DNA from: Gemmatimonadaceae bacterium
GTDB taxonomy: Bacteria; Latescibacterota; UBA2968; UBA8231
Direction of reading: 5' to 3'
Length of the DNA stretch: 37,786 bases
NCBI GenBank assembly: GCA_026706075.1
Contig: JAPOZM010000071.1
Coordinates: 1-37,786 of the forward strand
Under the pieces are notes generated by a model, which worked only from the letters and a program-made list of their open reading frames with translations, did no database searches and was not told the origin of the DNA. Each line of letters starts with the position of its first letter. Within the stretch, counting starts at the first letter, position 1. This document shows positions 8,104 to 16,538 of the stretch, in pieces. The position numbers and the translations under genes were made by a program.

Positions 8104-9032
8104 GGGCTTCCCGGTGGGCAGGAGATGGCGACGATCGGTGCAGGGGCCTTCCACTCGACCGCCCAGCTCCGGCCGCGGTCGCCGCTGCGGTACAGCCGGT
8201 CCCCGACCGAGGCCCAGGCCGCGCCGCCGGCGTCGAAGGCCACCTGGAAGGTGTCCACGTTGTCCAGGGTGGTCTCAGGAAAGCCGGCGTCCGGCGACGC
8301 CCACGAACGCCCGGCATCGCTGCTGCGGAAGAGCCGACCCGTTCCCTCGGCGCGGGGCCCGCGGCTCACCGAGGCCAGCAGGCAGTCGGGGTCCTCGGGA
8401 TGGACGGCGATGGCCCGGCCGTACCGGCATGGCAGGCCGTCGGCTCGGTGGCGCCACGACTCGCCCCGGTCCTCGCTGACGAAGACGGCGTCGGCGGTGT
8501 TGACGTAGACCCGCTCCGGGGCGGCGGGACAGACCGCCACCTGGTGCACGTCCGGGTGCAGGCCGGGATTCACCGGAGCCCAGGACTGCCCGGCGTCGGC
8601 CGAGCGCACGATGCTGCCCACGTGGATGTCGGCGTACACGTCGTCGCCGGAGCGGGCGAGGCTGCGCACCGCCGGCGGACCTCCCCAGGGGGTGTACCAG
8701 TCGGCGCGGACCTCCAGGCGGTCGAAGGACTCGACCCGCGCCGCCGGCTGGCCGTCCTCCAGCCGGTAGAGGTGGGCCGGCTCGGTGCCGATGAGCAGGG
8801 CCAGCGGGTTCTCCCGCAGCACCTGGATGCAGTGGATCTCGTCGCCGATGCCGCTGGCCACGCGATCGGTGCCCTCGAGCCCGAAGACGGCGACCCCGCC
8901 GTCTGCCTGCGCCGCCACACCGCCCCCGGTGAAGGCGTCGACCATGACCGCCCCGCCGTGGACCCGCACCGGTTCCGGCCTCGGCGCCGGCGTGTCGGCG
9001 CGGTAGACCCCCTCTTCGGTCAGTATCAGCAT
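8100..9032 (-). CDS. Asp-box (BNR repeat) beta-propeller protein, cytoplasmic
   Basis: 310 residues. Four Asp-box repeats of the S-x-D-x-G-x-S-W type are visible (SADAGQSW, SEDRGESW, SSDAGRSW, SGDRGRSW), as in sialidase-like and Ycf48-like propellers. No sialidase Arg triad or signal peptide is evident, so a binding or lactonase-like role is more likely than sialidase. The ATG at 9032 has GGGAGA upstream and follows the dehydratase stop by 17 bases; the 3' end overlaps the amidohydrolase start. The reading frame continues upstream as an antisense shadow of the dehydratase, so the longer frame is not real. Confidence 0.8.
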   Translation of the reverse strand: MLILTEEGVYRADTPAPRPEPVRVHGGAVMVDAFTGGGVAAQADGGVAVFGLEGTDRVASGIGDEIHCIQVLRENPLALLIGTEPAHLYRLEDGQPAARVESFDRLEVRADWYTPWGGPPAVRSLARSGDDVYADIHVGSIVRSADAGQSWAPVNPGLHPDVHQVAVCPAAPERVYVNTADAVFVSEDRGESWRHRADGLPCRYGRAIAVHPEDPDCLLASVSRGPRAEGTGRLFRSSDAGRSWASPDAGFPETTLDNVDTFQVAFDAGGAAWASVGDRLYRSGDRGRSWAVEWKAPAPIVAISCPPGSP

Positions 9033-9049
9033 GGTGATCTCCCGCGGCC

Positions 9050-10228
9050 TCAGGCCGCCCGTTCCTCCAGCCACTCCCTGGTGATCTCCAGTCCGAAGCC
9101 CGGTGCGTCGCTGGGCACGAGCTCCCCGTTCTCGATGACGGCGGTCCCCGGCAGCTTCACCATCTCGGCCAGCGGCACCCCCGGCGGCGAGACCCCCTCG
9201 GAACGCTCTCCCCAGGCGACGGCGGGCATGGCGAAGGAGAGGTGCTGTCCGTACGGGTAGTTCATGCCGCCGTGGGGGAGCACGCTCTGGCCGTGCCCCT
9301 CGGCGAGGTGGCAGATGCGCAGGACGGCGCTGATGCCGCCTACCCAGCGGATGTCGGGCTGGAATATGTCGATCAGCCCGTTGGCCGCGGCGAAGGCGAA
9401 GGGCGGGATGGAGTACCAGTGCTCGCCGGTGGCCAGGATCTGGTGGGGGATGCGCTGCCGCAGTCGCGAGTAGCTGCCCAGGTCGTCCGGACGCAGGGAG
9501 TCCTCGAACCACTTGATGCGGTAGGGCTTCAAGGCCTCGGAGAGGCGCACCACGTACTCGACGTCGAAGGACATCCAGGCGTCGACCATCAGCTCGCGCT
9601 CGCCGCCGATCAGCTCCCGGGCGGTGGCGACCAGCTCCTCGTTGCGGCGCAGCCCGTCCATGTCGTCGCTCGGCCCGTGGCGGAAGAAGACCTTGACCGC
9701 CTTGAAGCCGAGCTCCAGGAACCACTCGATGGTGCTCTCCAGGCCGTAGTCGTGGCCGGTGGCGCTGGCGTAGCAGGGGATCGAGCTCTTCTGAGGACCT
9801 CCCAGCAGCTCGTAGACCGGCCGCTGCAGCACCTTGCCCTTGAGGTCCCACAGGGCCATGTCCACGGCGCTGATGGCGTAGCTGGCCAGACCCGAGGTCC
9901 CGTAGTGGGCGGTGGCGCGCTGCATCACGTCGAAGAGCTTCTCCGTGGCCATGCAGCTCTGCCCCGTGATCAGCGGGCCCAGGTGGTCGTTGATGATGCT
10001 GACCGCGGGCGGCGAGAACGAGCCGAAGCCGAATCCCCACGTGCCGTCCCTGGCGGTGATCACGCAGGCCAGGTCCGTCCAGCGGCCGCGCCAGTCGGGC
10101 AGCAGGTCGGGGTAGCGGCGCATGGGACTGACCATGGGAGGCGCGTCCTCCCGCCGCGGGATGCGCGGAGGGGTCGCCGGGCGGGGGGCGGCATGGATGG
10201 GGAAGGCGCGGACCTCGTCGATGATCAT
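9050..10228 (-). CDS. Enolase-superfamily sugar-acid dehydratase, L-rhamnonate dehydratase-like
   Basis: 392 residues from the ATG at 10228 (MIIDEVRAFPI); the longer frame adds an unlikely low-complexity leader. Mandelate racemase/muconate-lactonizing fold: the probable metal ligands are D216 (MVDAW), E242 (KWFED) and E269 (ATGEHW). Motifs such as RPVYELLGGPQKSSIPCYA and LMVDAWMSFDVEYVVRL are closest, by memory, to L-rhamnonate dehydratase. It would dehydrate a sugar acid to a 2-keto-3-deoxy acid. It leads the operon with the Asp-box and amidohydrolase genes and is divergent from a second dehydratase at 10350. Confidence 0.85.
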   Translation of the reverse strand: MIIDEVRAFPIHAAPRPATPPRIPRREDAPPMVSPMRRYPDLLPDWRGRWTDLACVITARDGTWGFGFGSFSPPAVSIINDHLGPLITGQSCMATEKLFDVMQRATAHYGTSGLASYAISAVDMALWDLKGKVLQRPVYELLGGPQKSSIPCYASATGHDYGLESTIEWFLELGFKAVKVFFRHGPSDDMDGLRRNEELVATARELIGGERELMVDAWMSFDVEYVVRLSEALKPYRIKWFEDSLRPDDLGSYSRLRQRIPHQILATGEHWYSIPPFAFAAANGLIDIFQPDIRWVGGISAVLRICHLAEGHGQSVLPHGGMNYPYGQHLSFAMPAVAWGERSEGVSPPGVPLAEMVKLPGTAVIENGELVPSDAPGFGLEITREWLEERAA

Positions 10229-10349
10229 GGGCGCCAAAGAACCGGCCGGGGGCTTCGGCGAGTCAATTGGCGGCCGGATGCGGGATGCCGGATTGCGCGA
10301 GACCCCGGATTCGCCCTGATTGCCGGCTCTCCGGCGGAAGGAGCGAGGC

Positions 10350-11507
10350 ATGCGCATCACCGACATCAAGGTCTACCCCACTCGGGTCGGACACCGGAAC
10401 CAGCTGATCGTCAAGGTGGAGACCGACGAGGGAATCCACGGCTGGGGGGAGTCCGGGGTCTCCGGCCGCGAGCTGGCCGTGCAGGGAGCGGTGCGCCACT
10501 ACCGCCAGTTCCTGATCGGGCGGGACCCGCGGCGGCCCGGGGCCCTGTGGCAGGAGATGTACCGCAGTCAGTATTTCGAGGGCGGGCGGATCCTGACCGG
10601 GGCGATCTCGGCCATCGACATCGCCCTCTACGACATCACCGCCAGGGCCCTGGACGTGCCCGTCCATCAGCTCCTCGGCGGCAGACAGCGCGACTTCGTC
10701 CCCTGCTTCGCCACCACCGGCGCCGGCTCGCTGGAGCAGCTCGTCGCCAACACCCGGCTGCTCCTCGACAACGGCTGGAGCGTGATCCGCACCGGCATGG
10801 CCTCCCGCCCGGAGAGCGGCAAGGGGCGGTTCGAGCCGCGGGAATCGATCGGGGTCACCGCCGAGTGGCTCACCGCCCTGCGCGCCGAGATCGGCACGGA
10901 CCCGGTCCTCGGCATCGACTACCACCACCGGCTGTCGGTGGCCGAGGCCGCTTCCTTCTGCCAGCGGATGCCCCCGGGGACCCTCGACTTCCTGGAGGAG
11001 CCGATCCGGGACGAGTCGCCCGAGGCCTACGAGTCCCTGCGCACGATGACGGACGTTCCCTTCGCCATCGGCGAGGAGTTCCCGAGCAAGTGGCAGTTCC
11101 TGCCCTACATCGAGCGCGGCATCACCCAGTACGCCCGCCTCGACATCTGCAACGTCGGTGGTTTCACAGAGGCGCTGAAGGTGGCCGCCATGTGCGAGGC
11201 CCACTACATCGACCTGATGCCCCACAACCCCCTGGGGCCGATCTGCACCGCTGCGAGCGTCCACCTCGGGGCGGCGGTGCCGAACTTCGCCTGGCTGGAG
11301 GCGCGGGATTCGCCAACCGAGGACCTGGGGTTCCAGGACTCCGAGTTGTTCCCCGTGCGGCTGCAGTTGGAGGGGGACCGGTTCCCGGTGCCGGACGGCC
11401 CGGGACTGGGGGTCGAGTTCGACGAGGAGGCCGCCGCGGCGCAGCGCTTCGAATTCTGGGAGGCGCCCCACCTCAGACGGCGGGACGGATCCTACACGAA
11501 CTGGTGA
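10350..11507 (+). CDS. Enolase-superfamily dehydratase, D-galactonate dehydratase-like
   Basis: 385 residues from the ATG at 10350, preceded by GAAGGAG at good spacing. The start MRITDIKVYPT and the HNPLGPICTAA segment are typical of the galactonate/mannonate dehydratase branch of the mandelate racemase group. The metal ligands are probably the Asp in GIDYHHRLS, the Glu in FLEEPI and the Glu in AIGEEFPS. It would convert an aldonate to 2-keto-3-deoxyaldonate. It is divergent from the rhamnonate dehydratase-like gene across a 121-base gap and converges on the dehydrogenase gene. Substrate assignment in this superfamily from sequence alone is uncertain. Confidence 0.87.
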   Translation: MRITDIKVYPTRVGHRNQLIVKVETDEGIHGWGESGVSGRELAVQGAVRHYRQFLIGRDPRRPGALWQEMYRSQYFEGGRILTGAISAIDIALYDITARALDVPVHQLLGGRQRDFVPCFATTGAGSLEQLVANTRLLLDNGWSVIRTGMASRPESGKGRFEPRESIGVTAEWLTALRAEIGTDPVLGIDYHHRLSVAEAASFCQRMPPGTLDFLEEPIRDESPEAYESLRTMTDVPFAIGEEFPSKWQFLPYIERGITQYARLDICNVGGFTEALKVAAMCEAHYIDLMPHNPLGPICTAASVHLGAAVPNFAWLEARDSPTEDLGFQDSELFPVRLQLEGDRFPVPDGPGLGVEFDEEAAAAQRFEFWEAPHLRRRDGSYTNW

Positions 11508-11526
11508 GCGGGGGCGGGGCGGATCC

Positions 11527-12477
11527 TCAGTTGACGACGTTCCGAGGACTCCCGCCGAGGAAGGCCCGCACGTTGTCGACCACGGTGTCCAGCAGGCGCT
11601 GGCGGGCGGCCCCCGTGGCCCAGGCGTTGTGGGGCGTGATGTAGCAGTTCCGCACCCCGTAGAGCGGATGCCCGGCGGCCGGCGGTTCCACGGCCATCAC
11701 GTCCAGACCGGCGCCGGCGATGCGCCCCTCCTGGAGAGCTTCTCGGAGGGCCTCCTCGTCCACCAGGGGCCCGCGGCTCGTGTTGATGAGGAAGGCGGTC
11801 GGCTTCATCAGCGACAGCCGGCGGTGATCGACGATCCCCTCCGTCTCCGGCGTCAGCGGGCAGTGCAGGGAAACGGCGTCACAGCGGCGGAAGAGGTCGT
11901 CCAGGCCGGCGTGCTCCACCCAGTCGAGGGACGGGTCCGGGGTGCGGGTGTGGGCCAGGACCTGCATGCCGAAGGCCCTCCCCAGCTCGGCGGTGCGGCG
12001 GCCGATGCGGCCCATGCCGACGATGCCGAAGAGCAGTCCCTCGAGCTCGACGAGGGGATGGTCCCAGAAGCTGAAGTCCCGGCACTCTGCCCAGCGGTCG
12101 GCATTCACGGCGGCGGCGTGGTCGCCGATGCGCTGGGTCAGGTTGAGCAGGTGGGCGATGGCCGCCTGGGCTACCGAGGCGGTGCCGTAGGTGGGCACGT
12201 TGCACACCGGGATGCCACGTTCGCGGGCGGCTTCGATGTCAACGATGTTGAAGCCGGTGGCCAGCACGCCTATGTATCGAAGCCCGGGCAGTTCGTCGAG
12301 ATGGCGGCCGGAGAGGATGGTCTTGTTGGTGAGGAGGATATGGGCCCCGCGGGCTCTCTCCAGGACCTGATCGGCAGTGGAGTGTTCGTGAACGGTGACG
12401 TCGCCCAGGGACTCGAGGCCGGACCAGGTGAGGTCGCCCGGATTCAGGGTGAAGCCATCGAGCACGACGATCTTCAT
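11527..12477 (-). CDS. D-2-hydroxyacid dehydrogenase (glycerate dehydrogenase/hydroxypyruvate reductase-like)
   Basis: 316 residues, the usual length. The NAD-binding loop GIVGMGRIG lies at about 151-159, the conserved NTSRGPLVDEEAL follows near 232, and the catalytic His is in ITPHNAW near the end. It interconverts 2-keto and D-2-hydroxy acids; hydroxypyruvate or glyoxylate would suit a sugar-acid pathway. The N-terminal MKIVVLDGFTLNPGDLTW is characteristic of the glycerate dehydrogenase group. It ends 20 bases from the convergent dehydratase gene and lies upstream of a GC-rich hairpin at 12572-12593. Confidence 0.92.
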   Translation of the reverse strand: MKIVVLDGFTLNPGDLTWSGLESLGDVTVHEHSTADQVLERARGAHILLTNKTILSGRHLDELPGLRYIGVLATGFNIVDIEAARERGIPVCNVPTYGTASVAQAAIAHLLNLTQRIGDHAAAVNADRWAECRDFSFWDHPLVELEGLLFGIVGMGRIGRRTAELGRAFGMQVLAHTRTPDPSLDWVEHAGLDDLFRRCDAVSLHCPLTPETEGIVDHRRLSLMKPTAFLINTSRGPLVDEEALREALQEGRIAGAGLDVMAVEPPAAGHPLYGVRNCYITPHNAWATGAARQRLLDTVVDNVRAFLGGSPRNVVN

Positions 12478-12571
12478 GAGTCGCGGAAGGGACCGAAGGT
12501 GTGGATGGCTGCCGCTGGAAGCTGGCGGTACGGACCCGGCCGGGCCGGCCGGGCTCGGAGGGATGGGGTCA

Positions 12572-12593
12572 GCGGCCCCGTGTCCGGGGCCGC
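12572..12593. terminator. GC-rich hairpin without U-tract, 3' of the Fn3/dockerin-like gene
   Basis: GCGGCCCCG (12572-12580), loop TGTC and CGGGGCCGC (12585-12593) form a perfect nine-pair stem. It lies 21 bases beyond the stop of the minus-strand gene at 12615. No T-run follows on either strand, so it may act as a transcript-end stabiliser or a Rho-linked stop rather than a classic terminator. Confidence 0.45.
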
Positions 12594-12614
12594 CCGTGTG
12601 CCCGAGGCAGGAGG

Positions 12615-13376
12615 CTACCCCCTGATCCGGAAAGCGATGGCCGCGTTGATCGCCTCGGCGGTTCCGGCTGAGGTGATGAAGTCCTGAACCTCGGCGGCGT
12701 TGACGATTTCGGTGCTGAAGTGGTCGTTGAAGATGAAGAAGTCGTCGAACCCGACGACGCCGTCGCCATCCAGATCGTAGACCGGGTCGAAGCCGTCGTC
12801 GCCTTCCTGCCGGCCGAGGTTCTCGTGGAGCAGAAAGAAGTCGTCCAGGCCGACTCTCGTTCCCCCGTAGCTGAACCAGCCGAGGACCAGGTTGTCATCG
12901 GCATCGCGGGGCAGCGGGGCCGGAGTGACGGTACGGGCCAGGTCAGCCTCGGACCCGGGCTCGATGGCCAGCATGGCCTCGTTGTCGGCATCGTAGGCCC
13001 GGACCTCGTAGACGTACACCCCGCCGCCGGCGGTGATGTCGCTGTCGGTGTACTCGGTGATGCCGGGCGGGGTGCTGCCGATCCTGGACGGCTCCGAACC
13101 GTCGATGCTGCGATAGACGCGGTATCCGTGGACGAGGTTGCGGTAGACGTGTTGCCCGCCGAAAGTCGTTCCCACGGCGTTGTCGTCGTCCGACGCGGTC
13201 CAGGTCAGGAGGACGTTGTCCTCCGCGAAAACGGCGGTGAGGCCGGTGGCCGGCGCGGGCGGGATGTCGTCGACGGCGCGGACCAACCCGTCGCTCTGGC
13301 CGTCGGAACGGACGGGGCCGAAGCAAAGGATGGCGGCGCACAGGCCGACGGTGGTTCCCTTCTTGGCAGAGAGCAT
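12615..13376 (-). CDS. Secreted protein with Fn3-like domain and dockerin-like EF-hand C-terminus
   Basis: 253 residues from the ATG at 13376, which has a strong GGAGGT at the right distance and gives a signal peptide (MLSAKKGTTVGLCAAILCFG). Residues about 35-150 look like a fibronectin type III domain (LLTWTASDDD, GYRVYRSIDGSEPSRIG, VYEVRAYDADN). The C-terminal 90 residues hold two related halves, VGLDDFFLLHENLG and DLDGDGVVGFDDFFIFNDHF, the second a good calcium-binding loop, as in type I dockerin-like modules. Such ends are frequent in secreted proteins of Latescibacterota-like genomes and may dock to a surface partner. No enzymatic domain is present. Confidence 0.8.
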   Translation of the reverse strand: MLSAKKGTTVGLCAAILCFGPVRSDGQSDGLVRAVDDIPPAPATGLTAVFAEDNVLLTWTASDDDNAVGTTFGGQHVYRNLVHGYRVYRSIDGSEPSRIGSTPPGITEYTDSDITAGGGVYVYEVRAYDADNEAMLAIEPGSEADLARTVTPAPLPRDADDNLVLGWFSYGGTRVGLDDFFLLHENLGRQEGDDGFDPVYDLDGDGVVGFDDFFIFNDHFSTEIVNAAEVQDFITSAGTAEAINAAIAFRIRG

Positions 13377-13380
13377 TCGT

Positions 13381-13394
13381 AACCTCCGGAGGTT
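13381..13394. promoter_or_regulatory. 14-base perfect palindrome over the ribosome-binding site
   Basis: AACCTCCGGAGGTT reads the same on both strands and contains the GGAGG of the secreted dockerin-like gene, four bases before its start. It could be an operator or a self-pairing site that limits ribosome access. It may equally be a chance extension of the strong ribosome site. Confidence 0.35.
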
Positions 13395-13507
13395 GAGCAG
13401 GCCGCTCATGACAGGCCGACTTAGCACCCTAACCGCTCCAGAGGGAGAAGTCAAGCGAAAAACGGGCCGCCGCGTCGGGGCGGCCGGGCTCACAAACGGG
13501 AGGATCC

Positions 13508-13981
13508 ATGAACAGTCTTGCGGAACGGGAGATCCCTCTGCTGGAGCAGACCCTCTCCCTGCGCACGCAGTTGCTCGACACCCTGGGCGACGCCGACCTC
13601 GCTCACGCCCTGCCCGGCAACCCGCCTCTCGGCGCGCTGTGCCGCGAGTCGGGCCAGTTGGAGGAGATCTACACCGACTCCTTCCGGACCTTCACCATGG
13701 ACTGGAGAGAGCCGCCGGCGCCGGGGGGAGCGGCGAGGAAAGTGACGGTCCTGCGGGAGTGGTACGCCCGCTCGGACGCCGCCCTGAAGGAGGCTCTGTG
13801 CGCCCTCAGCGAGGAGGATGTCCTGGGGAAGCAGATCGATCGCGGGGATTACAGCGTGCCCGTGGGAGTGCAGTTTCACATCTACCGCGAGTCGATCCTG
13901 ATCTTCTGTGGCAAGGCGAGCGTATACCTGCGCTCCCTCGGCAAGGACCTGCCCGGGCAGTGGCGGCAGTGGATCGGCTGA
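13508..13981 (+). CDS. DinB-like four-helix protein
   Basis: 157 residues, mostly helical. The pattern LLEQTLSLRTQLLDTL ... GALCRESGQLEEIYTDSFRTFTMDW, then VLREWYARSDAALKEAL, matches small DinB/YfiT-like proteins in length and helix spacing. The three metal-binding His of catalytic DinB proteins are not clearly present; a His near FHIYRESILIF may be one. The start is the first ATG after a GGGAGGATCC ribosome site. It is divergent from the secreted protein gene and precedes the NfeD operon by 136 bases. The function is unknown; the fold call is tentative. Confidence 0.6.
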   Translation: MNSLAEREIPLLEQTLSLRTQLLDTLGDADLAHALPGNPPLGALCRESGQLEEIYTDSFRTFTMDWREPPAPGGAARKVTVLREWYARSDAALKEALCALSEEDVLGKQIDRGDYSVPVGVQFHIYRESILIFCGKASVYLRSLGKDLPGQWRQWIG

Positions 13982-14117
13982 TCCGGTCCATCGCCGGGGA
14001 GAGCCGCGCCGGCAGGCTCCCTGCGCCCGGCGTCCCCCCTGGCGGGTTCTCGCCCGCGCCCCCCGGCCACCCTATCCTTCCCTGACCCCGTCTCCGCCTG
14101 CCAACCCCGGAGGCCCC

Positions 14118-14570
14118 ATGCTCACAGCGTGGATCGTCGCGGGCGCGATCATGATCCTGCTGGAGTTGTTCCTGCCCGGAATGGTGCTCGGCTTTCTCGG
14201 GTCGAGCGCCCTGATCGTGGCCGCCCTCGTCTGGCTGGGCTGGATCGAGACCGCGATCGCAGCCCTCACCACCTGGTTCATCCTCTCCCTCGTCTTGCTC
14301 CTGAGCCTGCGCGGCCTGTTCCTGCGCTTCGTCGGGGGCAGGTCCGAGCGCCAGTCCACCGACGAGGAGGAGGACGCCTACGGCACGATGGTGGACGTGG
14401 TGGAGAGGATCTCGCCGAATCAGCCGGGACGGATCCACTACCGGGACGCCACCTGGCAGGCGATCTGCTACGACCGCACGATCGAGGCCGGAGAGAAGGC
14501 GGTACTCGCCTACCGCGAGAACCTTGCGTGGGTCGTCGAGCCCGCCCGGCCCGAGGAGAGCGATCCTTGA
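14118..14570 (+). CDS. NfeD-like membrane protein
   Basis: 150 residues from the ATG at 14118, preceded by CGGAGG. Three hydrophobic segments span roughly residues 1-75 (MLTAWIVAGAIMILLELFLPGM is characteristic), followed by a soluble beta-rich OB-like domain (GTMVDVVERISPNQPGRIHY). This is the short NfeD form that lacks the protease domain. NfeD genes normally sit next to stomatin/SPFH genes, and here two follow at once, the first 16 bases downstream. It probably acts with them in an inner-membrane microdomain or quality-control complex. Confidence 0.88.
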   Translation: MLTAWIVAGAIMILLELFLPGMVLGFLGSSALIVAALVWLGWIETAIAALTTWFILSLVLLLSLRGLFLRFVGGRSERQSTDEEEDAYGTMVDVVERISPNQPGRIHYRDATWQAICYDRTIEAGEKAVLAYRENLAWVVEPARPEESDP

Positions 14571-14586
14571 ACAGGAGAGTTGAGCC

Positions 14587-15519
14587 ATGCCGCTTCTGAC
14601 CTACTTCACGATCCTGGTGCTGATCGCCCTGTTCGTGGTGCTCAAGACGTTCGTCGTCGTGCCCATGCGCGAGGCCGTCATCGTCGAGCGCCTGGGCAAG
14701 TTCCGGGCGGTCCTGCCGCCGGGGTTCCACTTCCTCATCCCCTTCTTCGACCGCATCGCCTATCGCCACGAGACGCGCGAGCAGGTGATCGATGTCCCCA
14801 GCCAGGCCTGCATCACCCGCGACAACATCCAGGTTGAGGTGGACGGCCTGGTCTACCTGCAGGTGCTCGACCCCGAGCGGGCCAGCTACGGCATCGAGGA
14901 CTACCGCCGCGCCAGCATCAACCTGGCGCAGACGACGATGCGGGCCGAGATCGGCAAGCTGACCCTGGGCCAGTCCTTCTACGAGAGGGAGTCCCTGAAC
15001 GAGACGATCGTGCAGGAGATCGACAAGGCTTCGAACCCCTGGGGCATCAAGGTGCTGCGCTACGAGCTGCGCAACATCACCCCCTCGGCCAACGTGGTGA
15101 ACACCCTGGAGAAGCAGATGGAGGCGGAGCGCGAGAAGCGCGCCGAGATCACCCGCGCCGCCGCCGAGAAGGAGTCCACCATCAACCTCTCGGAGGGCGA
15201 GCGCCAGGAGGAGATCAACATCTCCGAGGGCGAGAAGCAGCGCCGGATCAACGTTGCCAGGGGACGGGCCGAGGCGATCTCCATCATCGCCGGAGCGACC
15301 GCGGAAGGCACCGAGCGGATCGCCGCCGCGCTGCAGAAGGAAGGGGGGTCGGCGGCGCTGAAGATGCAGCTGGTGGAGGAGTACATCGGGACGATCAGCG
15401 AAATCGCGGGAAAGTCCAACGTCTCCGTCGTGCCCCTGGAGCTGGCCCGGATCAAGGGCTTCTTCGAGGGGCTGTCCGAGGTGGCCGGCCGGGTGCCGGA
15501 CCAGAGGAAGGAGGCCTGA
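14587..15519 (+). CDS. Stomatin-like SPFH/Band 7 protein, first paralogue
   Basis: 310 residues: one N-terminal membrane segment (about 5-25) and a Band 7 domain with VIVERLGKFRAVLPPGFHFLIPF and DVPSQACITRDNIQVEVDGLVY. A long charged coiled-coil region (KQMEAEREKRAEITRAAAEKE and repeats of SEGE) follows, then the stomatin C-terminal region. It belongs to the QmcA/paraslipin group, which forms large ring-shaped oligomers on membranes. GGAGAG precedes the ATG. It is the middle gene of an NfeD-SPFH-SPFH operon. Confidence 0.92.
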   Translation: MPLLTYFTILVLIALFVVLKTFVVVPMREAVIVERLGKFRAVLPPGFHFLIPFFDRIAYRHETREQVIDVPSQACITRDNIQVEVDGLVYLQVLDPERASYGIEDYRRASINLAQTTMRAEIGKLTLGQSFYERESLNETIVQEIDKASNPWGIKVLRYELRNITPSANVVNTLEKQMEAEREKRAEITRAAAEKESTINLSEGERQEEINISEGEKQRRINVARGRAEAISIIAGATAEGTERIAAALQKEGGSAALKMQLVEEYIGTISEIAGKSNVSVVPLELARIKGFFEGLSEVAGRVPDQRKEA

Positions 15520-15520
15520 G

Positions 15521-16450
15521 ATGTCGACCGTCTTCGAGATCTTCAACTTCACGGTCTGGGGAGTTCTGTTCCTGATCCTGATCGTCATGTTCCTGCGCTC
15601 GATCCGGCTGGTGCCGACCCAGTCGGCGTACGTCGTCGAGCGTCTCGGCCAGTACTCCAGGACGCTGAACCCCGGGTTCCACGCCCTGGTGCCCTTCATC
15701 GACCGGGTGGCCTTCATCCGCGACCTCAAGGAGGAGACCGTGGACGTGCCGCCCCAGGAGTGCTTCACCCGCGACGAGGTCCAGGTCGAGGTCGACGGCG
15801 TCCTCTACATCTCGGTCATCGATCCGGTGAAGGCCAGCTACGGTGTGACCAACTACTCCTTCGCCGCCATGCAACTGGCGCAGACGACGACCCGCTCCGT
15901 CATCGGCACCCTCGAGCTGGACCGGACCTTCGAGGAGCGCGACCTGATCTCGGCCAAGGTCGTGGAGGTGCTGGAGAGGTCGGGGGAGACCTGGGGGATC
16001 CGCCTCCACCGCTACGAGATCAAGAACCTGTCGCCGCCGCCGACAGTGAAGGAAGCCATGGAGAAGCAGGTCACCGCCGAGCGCAACCGGCGCGCCATCG
16101 TGGCCCAGTCGGAAGGCGACAAGCAGAGCCGCATCAACACCTCCGAGGGCCGGCGCCTGGAGCTGATCAACCGCTCGGAGGGCGAGATGCAGCGCACCAT
16201 CAACGAGGCCCAGGGCCAGGCCGAGGAGGTCCGGGCCATCGCCCACGCGACGGCCGAGTCGATCGAGAAGATCGCCGCCTCGATCAGCGTCGCCGGCGGC
16301 GCCCAGTCGGTGCGCCTGCAGCTGGCGGAGCGCTACCTGAAGACGCTGCGCGGCCTGGCCGACGGCAAGACGGATGTGCTCCTGCCCGTGGACCTGGCCA
16401 ACCCTCAGCAGCTGCTGGACGCCATCGAGTTGCGCGGGCCTGACGGATAG
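15521..16450 (+). CDS. Stomatin-like SPFH/Band 7 protein, second paralogue
   Basis: 309 residues with the same plan as its neighbour: a membrane segment, then AYVVERLGQYSRTLNPGFHALVPF and DVPPQECFTRDEVQVEVDGVLY, a coiled-coil with SEGE/SEGD repeats, and a stomatin C-terminus. It starts one base after the previous stop, behind GGAGG. The pair clearly arose by duplication but has diverged over most of the length, so a hetero-oligomer is plausible, like HflK/HflC. It converges on the fused polymerase gene 88 bases downstream. Confidence 0.92.
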   Translation: MSTVFEIFNFTVWGVLFLILIVMFLRSIRLVPTQSAYVVERLGQYSRTLNPGFHALVPFIDRVAFIRDLKEETVDVPPQECFTRDEVQVEVDGVLYISVIDPVKASYGVTNYSFAAMQLAQTTTRSVIGTLELDRTFEERDLISAKVVEVLERSGETWGIRLHRYEIKNLSPPPTVKEAMEKQVTAERNRRAIVAQSEGDKQSRINTSEGRRLELINRSEGEMQRTINEAQGQAEEVRAIAHATAESIEKIAASISVAGGAQSVRLQLAERYLKTLRGLADGKTDVLLPVDLANPQQLLDAIELRGPDG

Positions 16451-16485
16451 CGCTGTCGGCCGCGGGCCGACACTCGACACCACTC

Positions 16486-16503
16486 CCGCGGGCACGGCCG
16501 CGG
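16486..16503. terminator. GC hairpin between the convergent SPFH and polymerase genes
   Basis: CCGCGG, a six-base loop and CCGCGG could form a six-pair stem in the 88-base gap between the two stop codons. No U-tract follows on either strand. It is weak evidence for a shared bidirectional stop. Confidence 0.3.
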
Positions 16504-16538
16504 CGGTCGGCGGGGTGGGGAGCCGCACGGCCCGGCCG

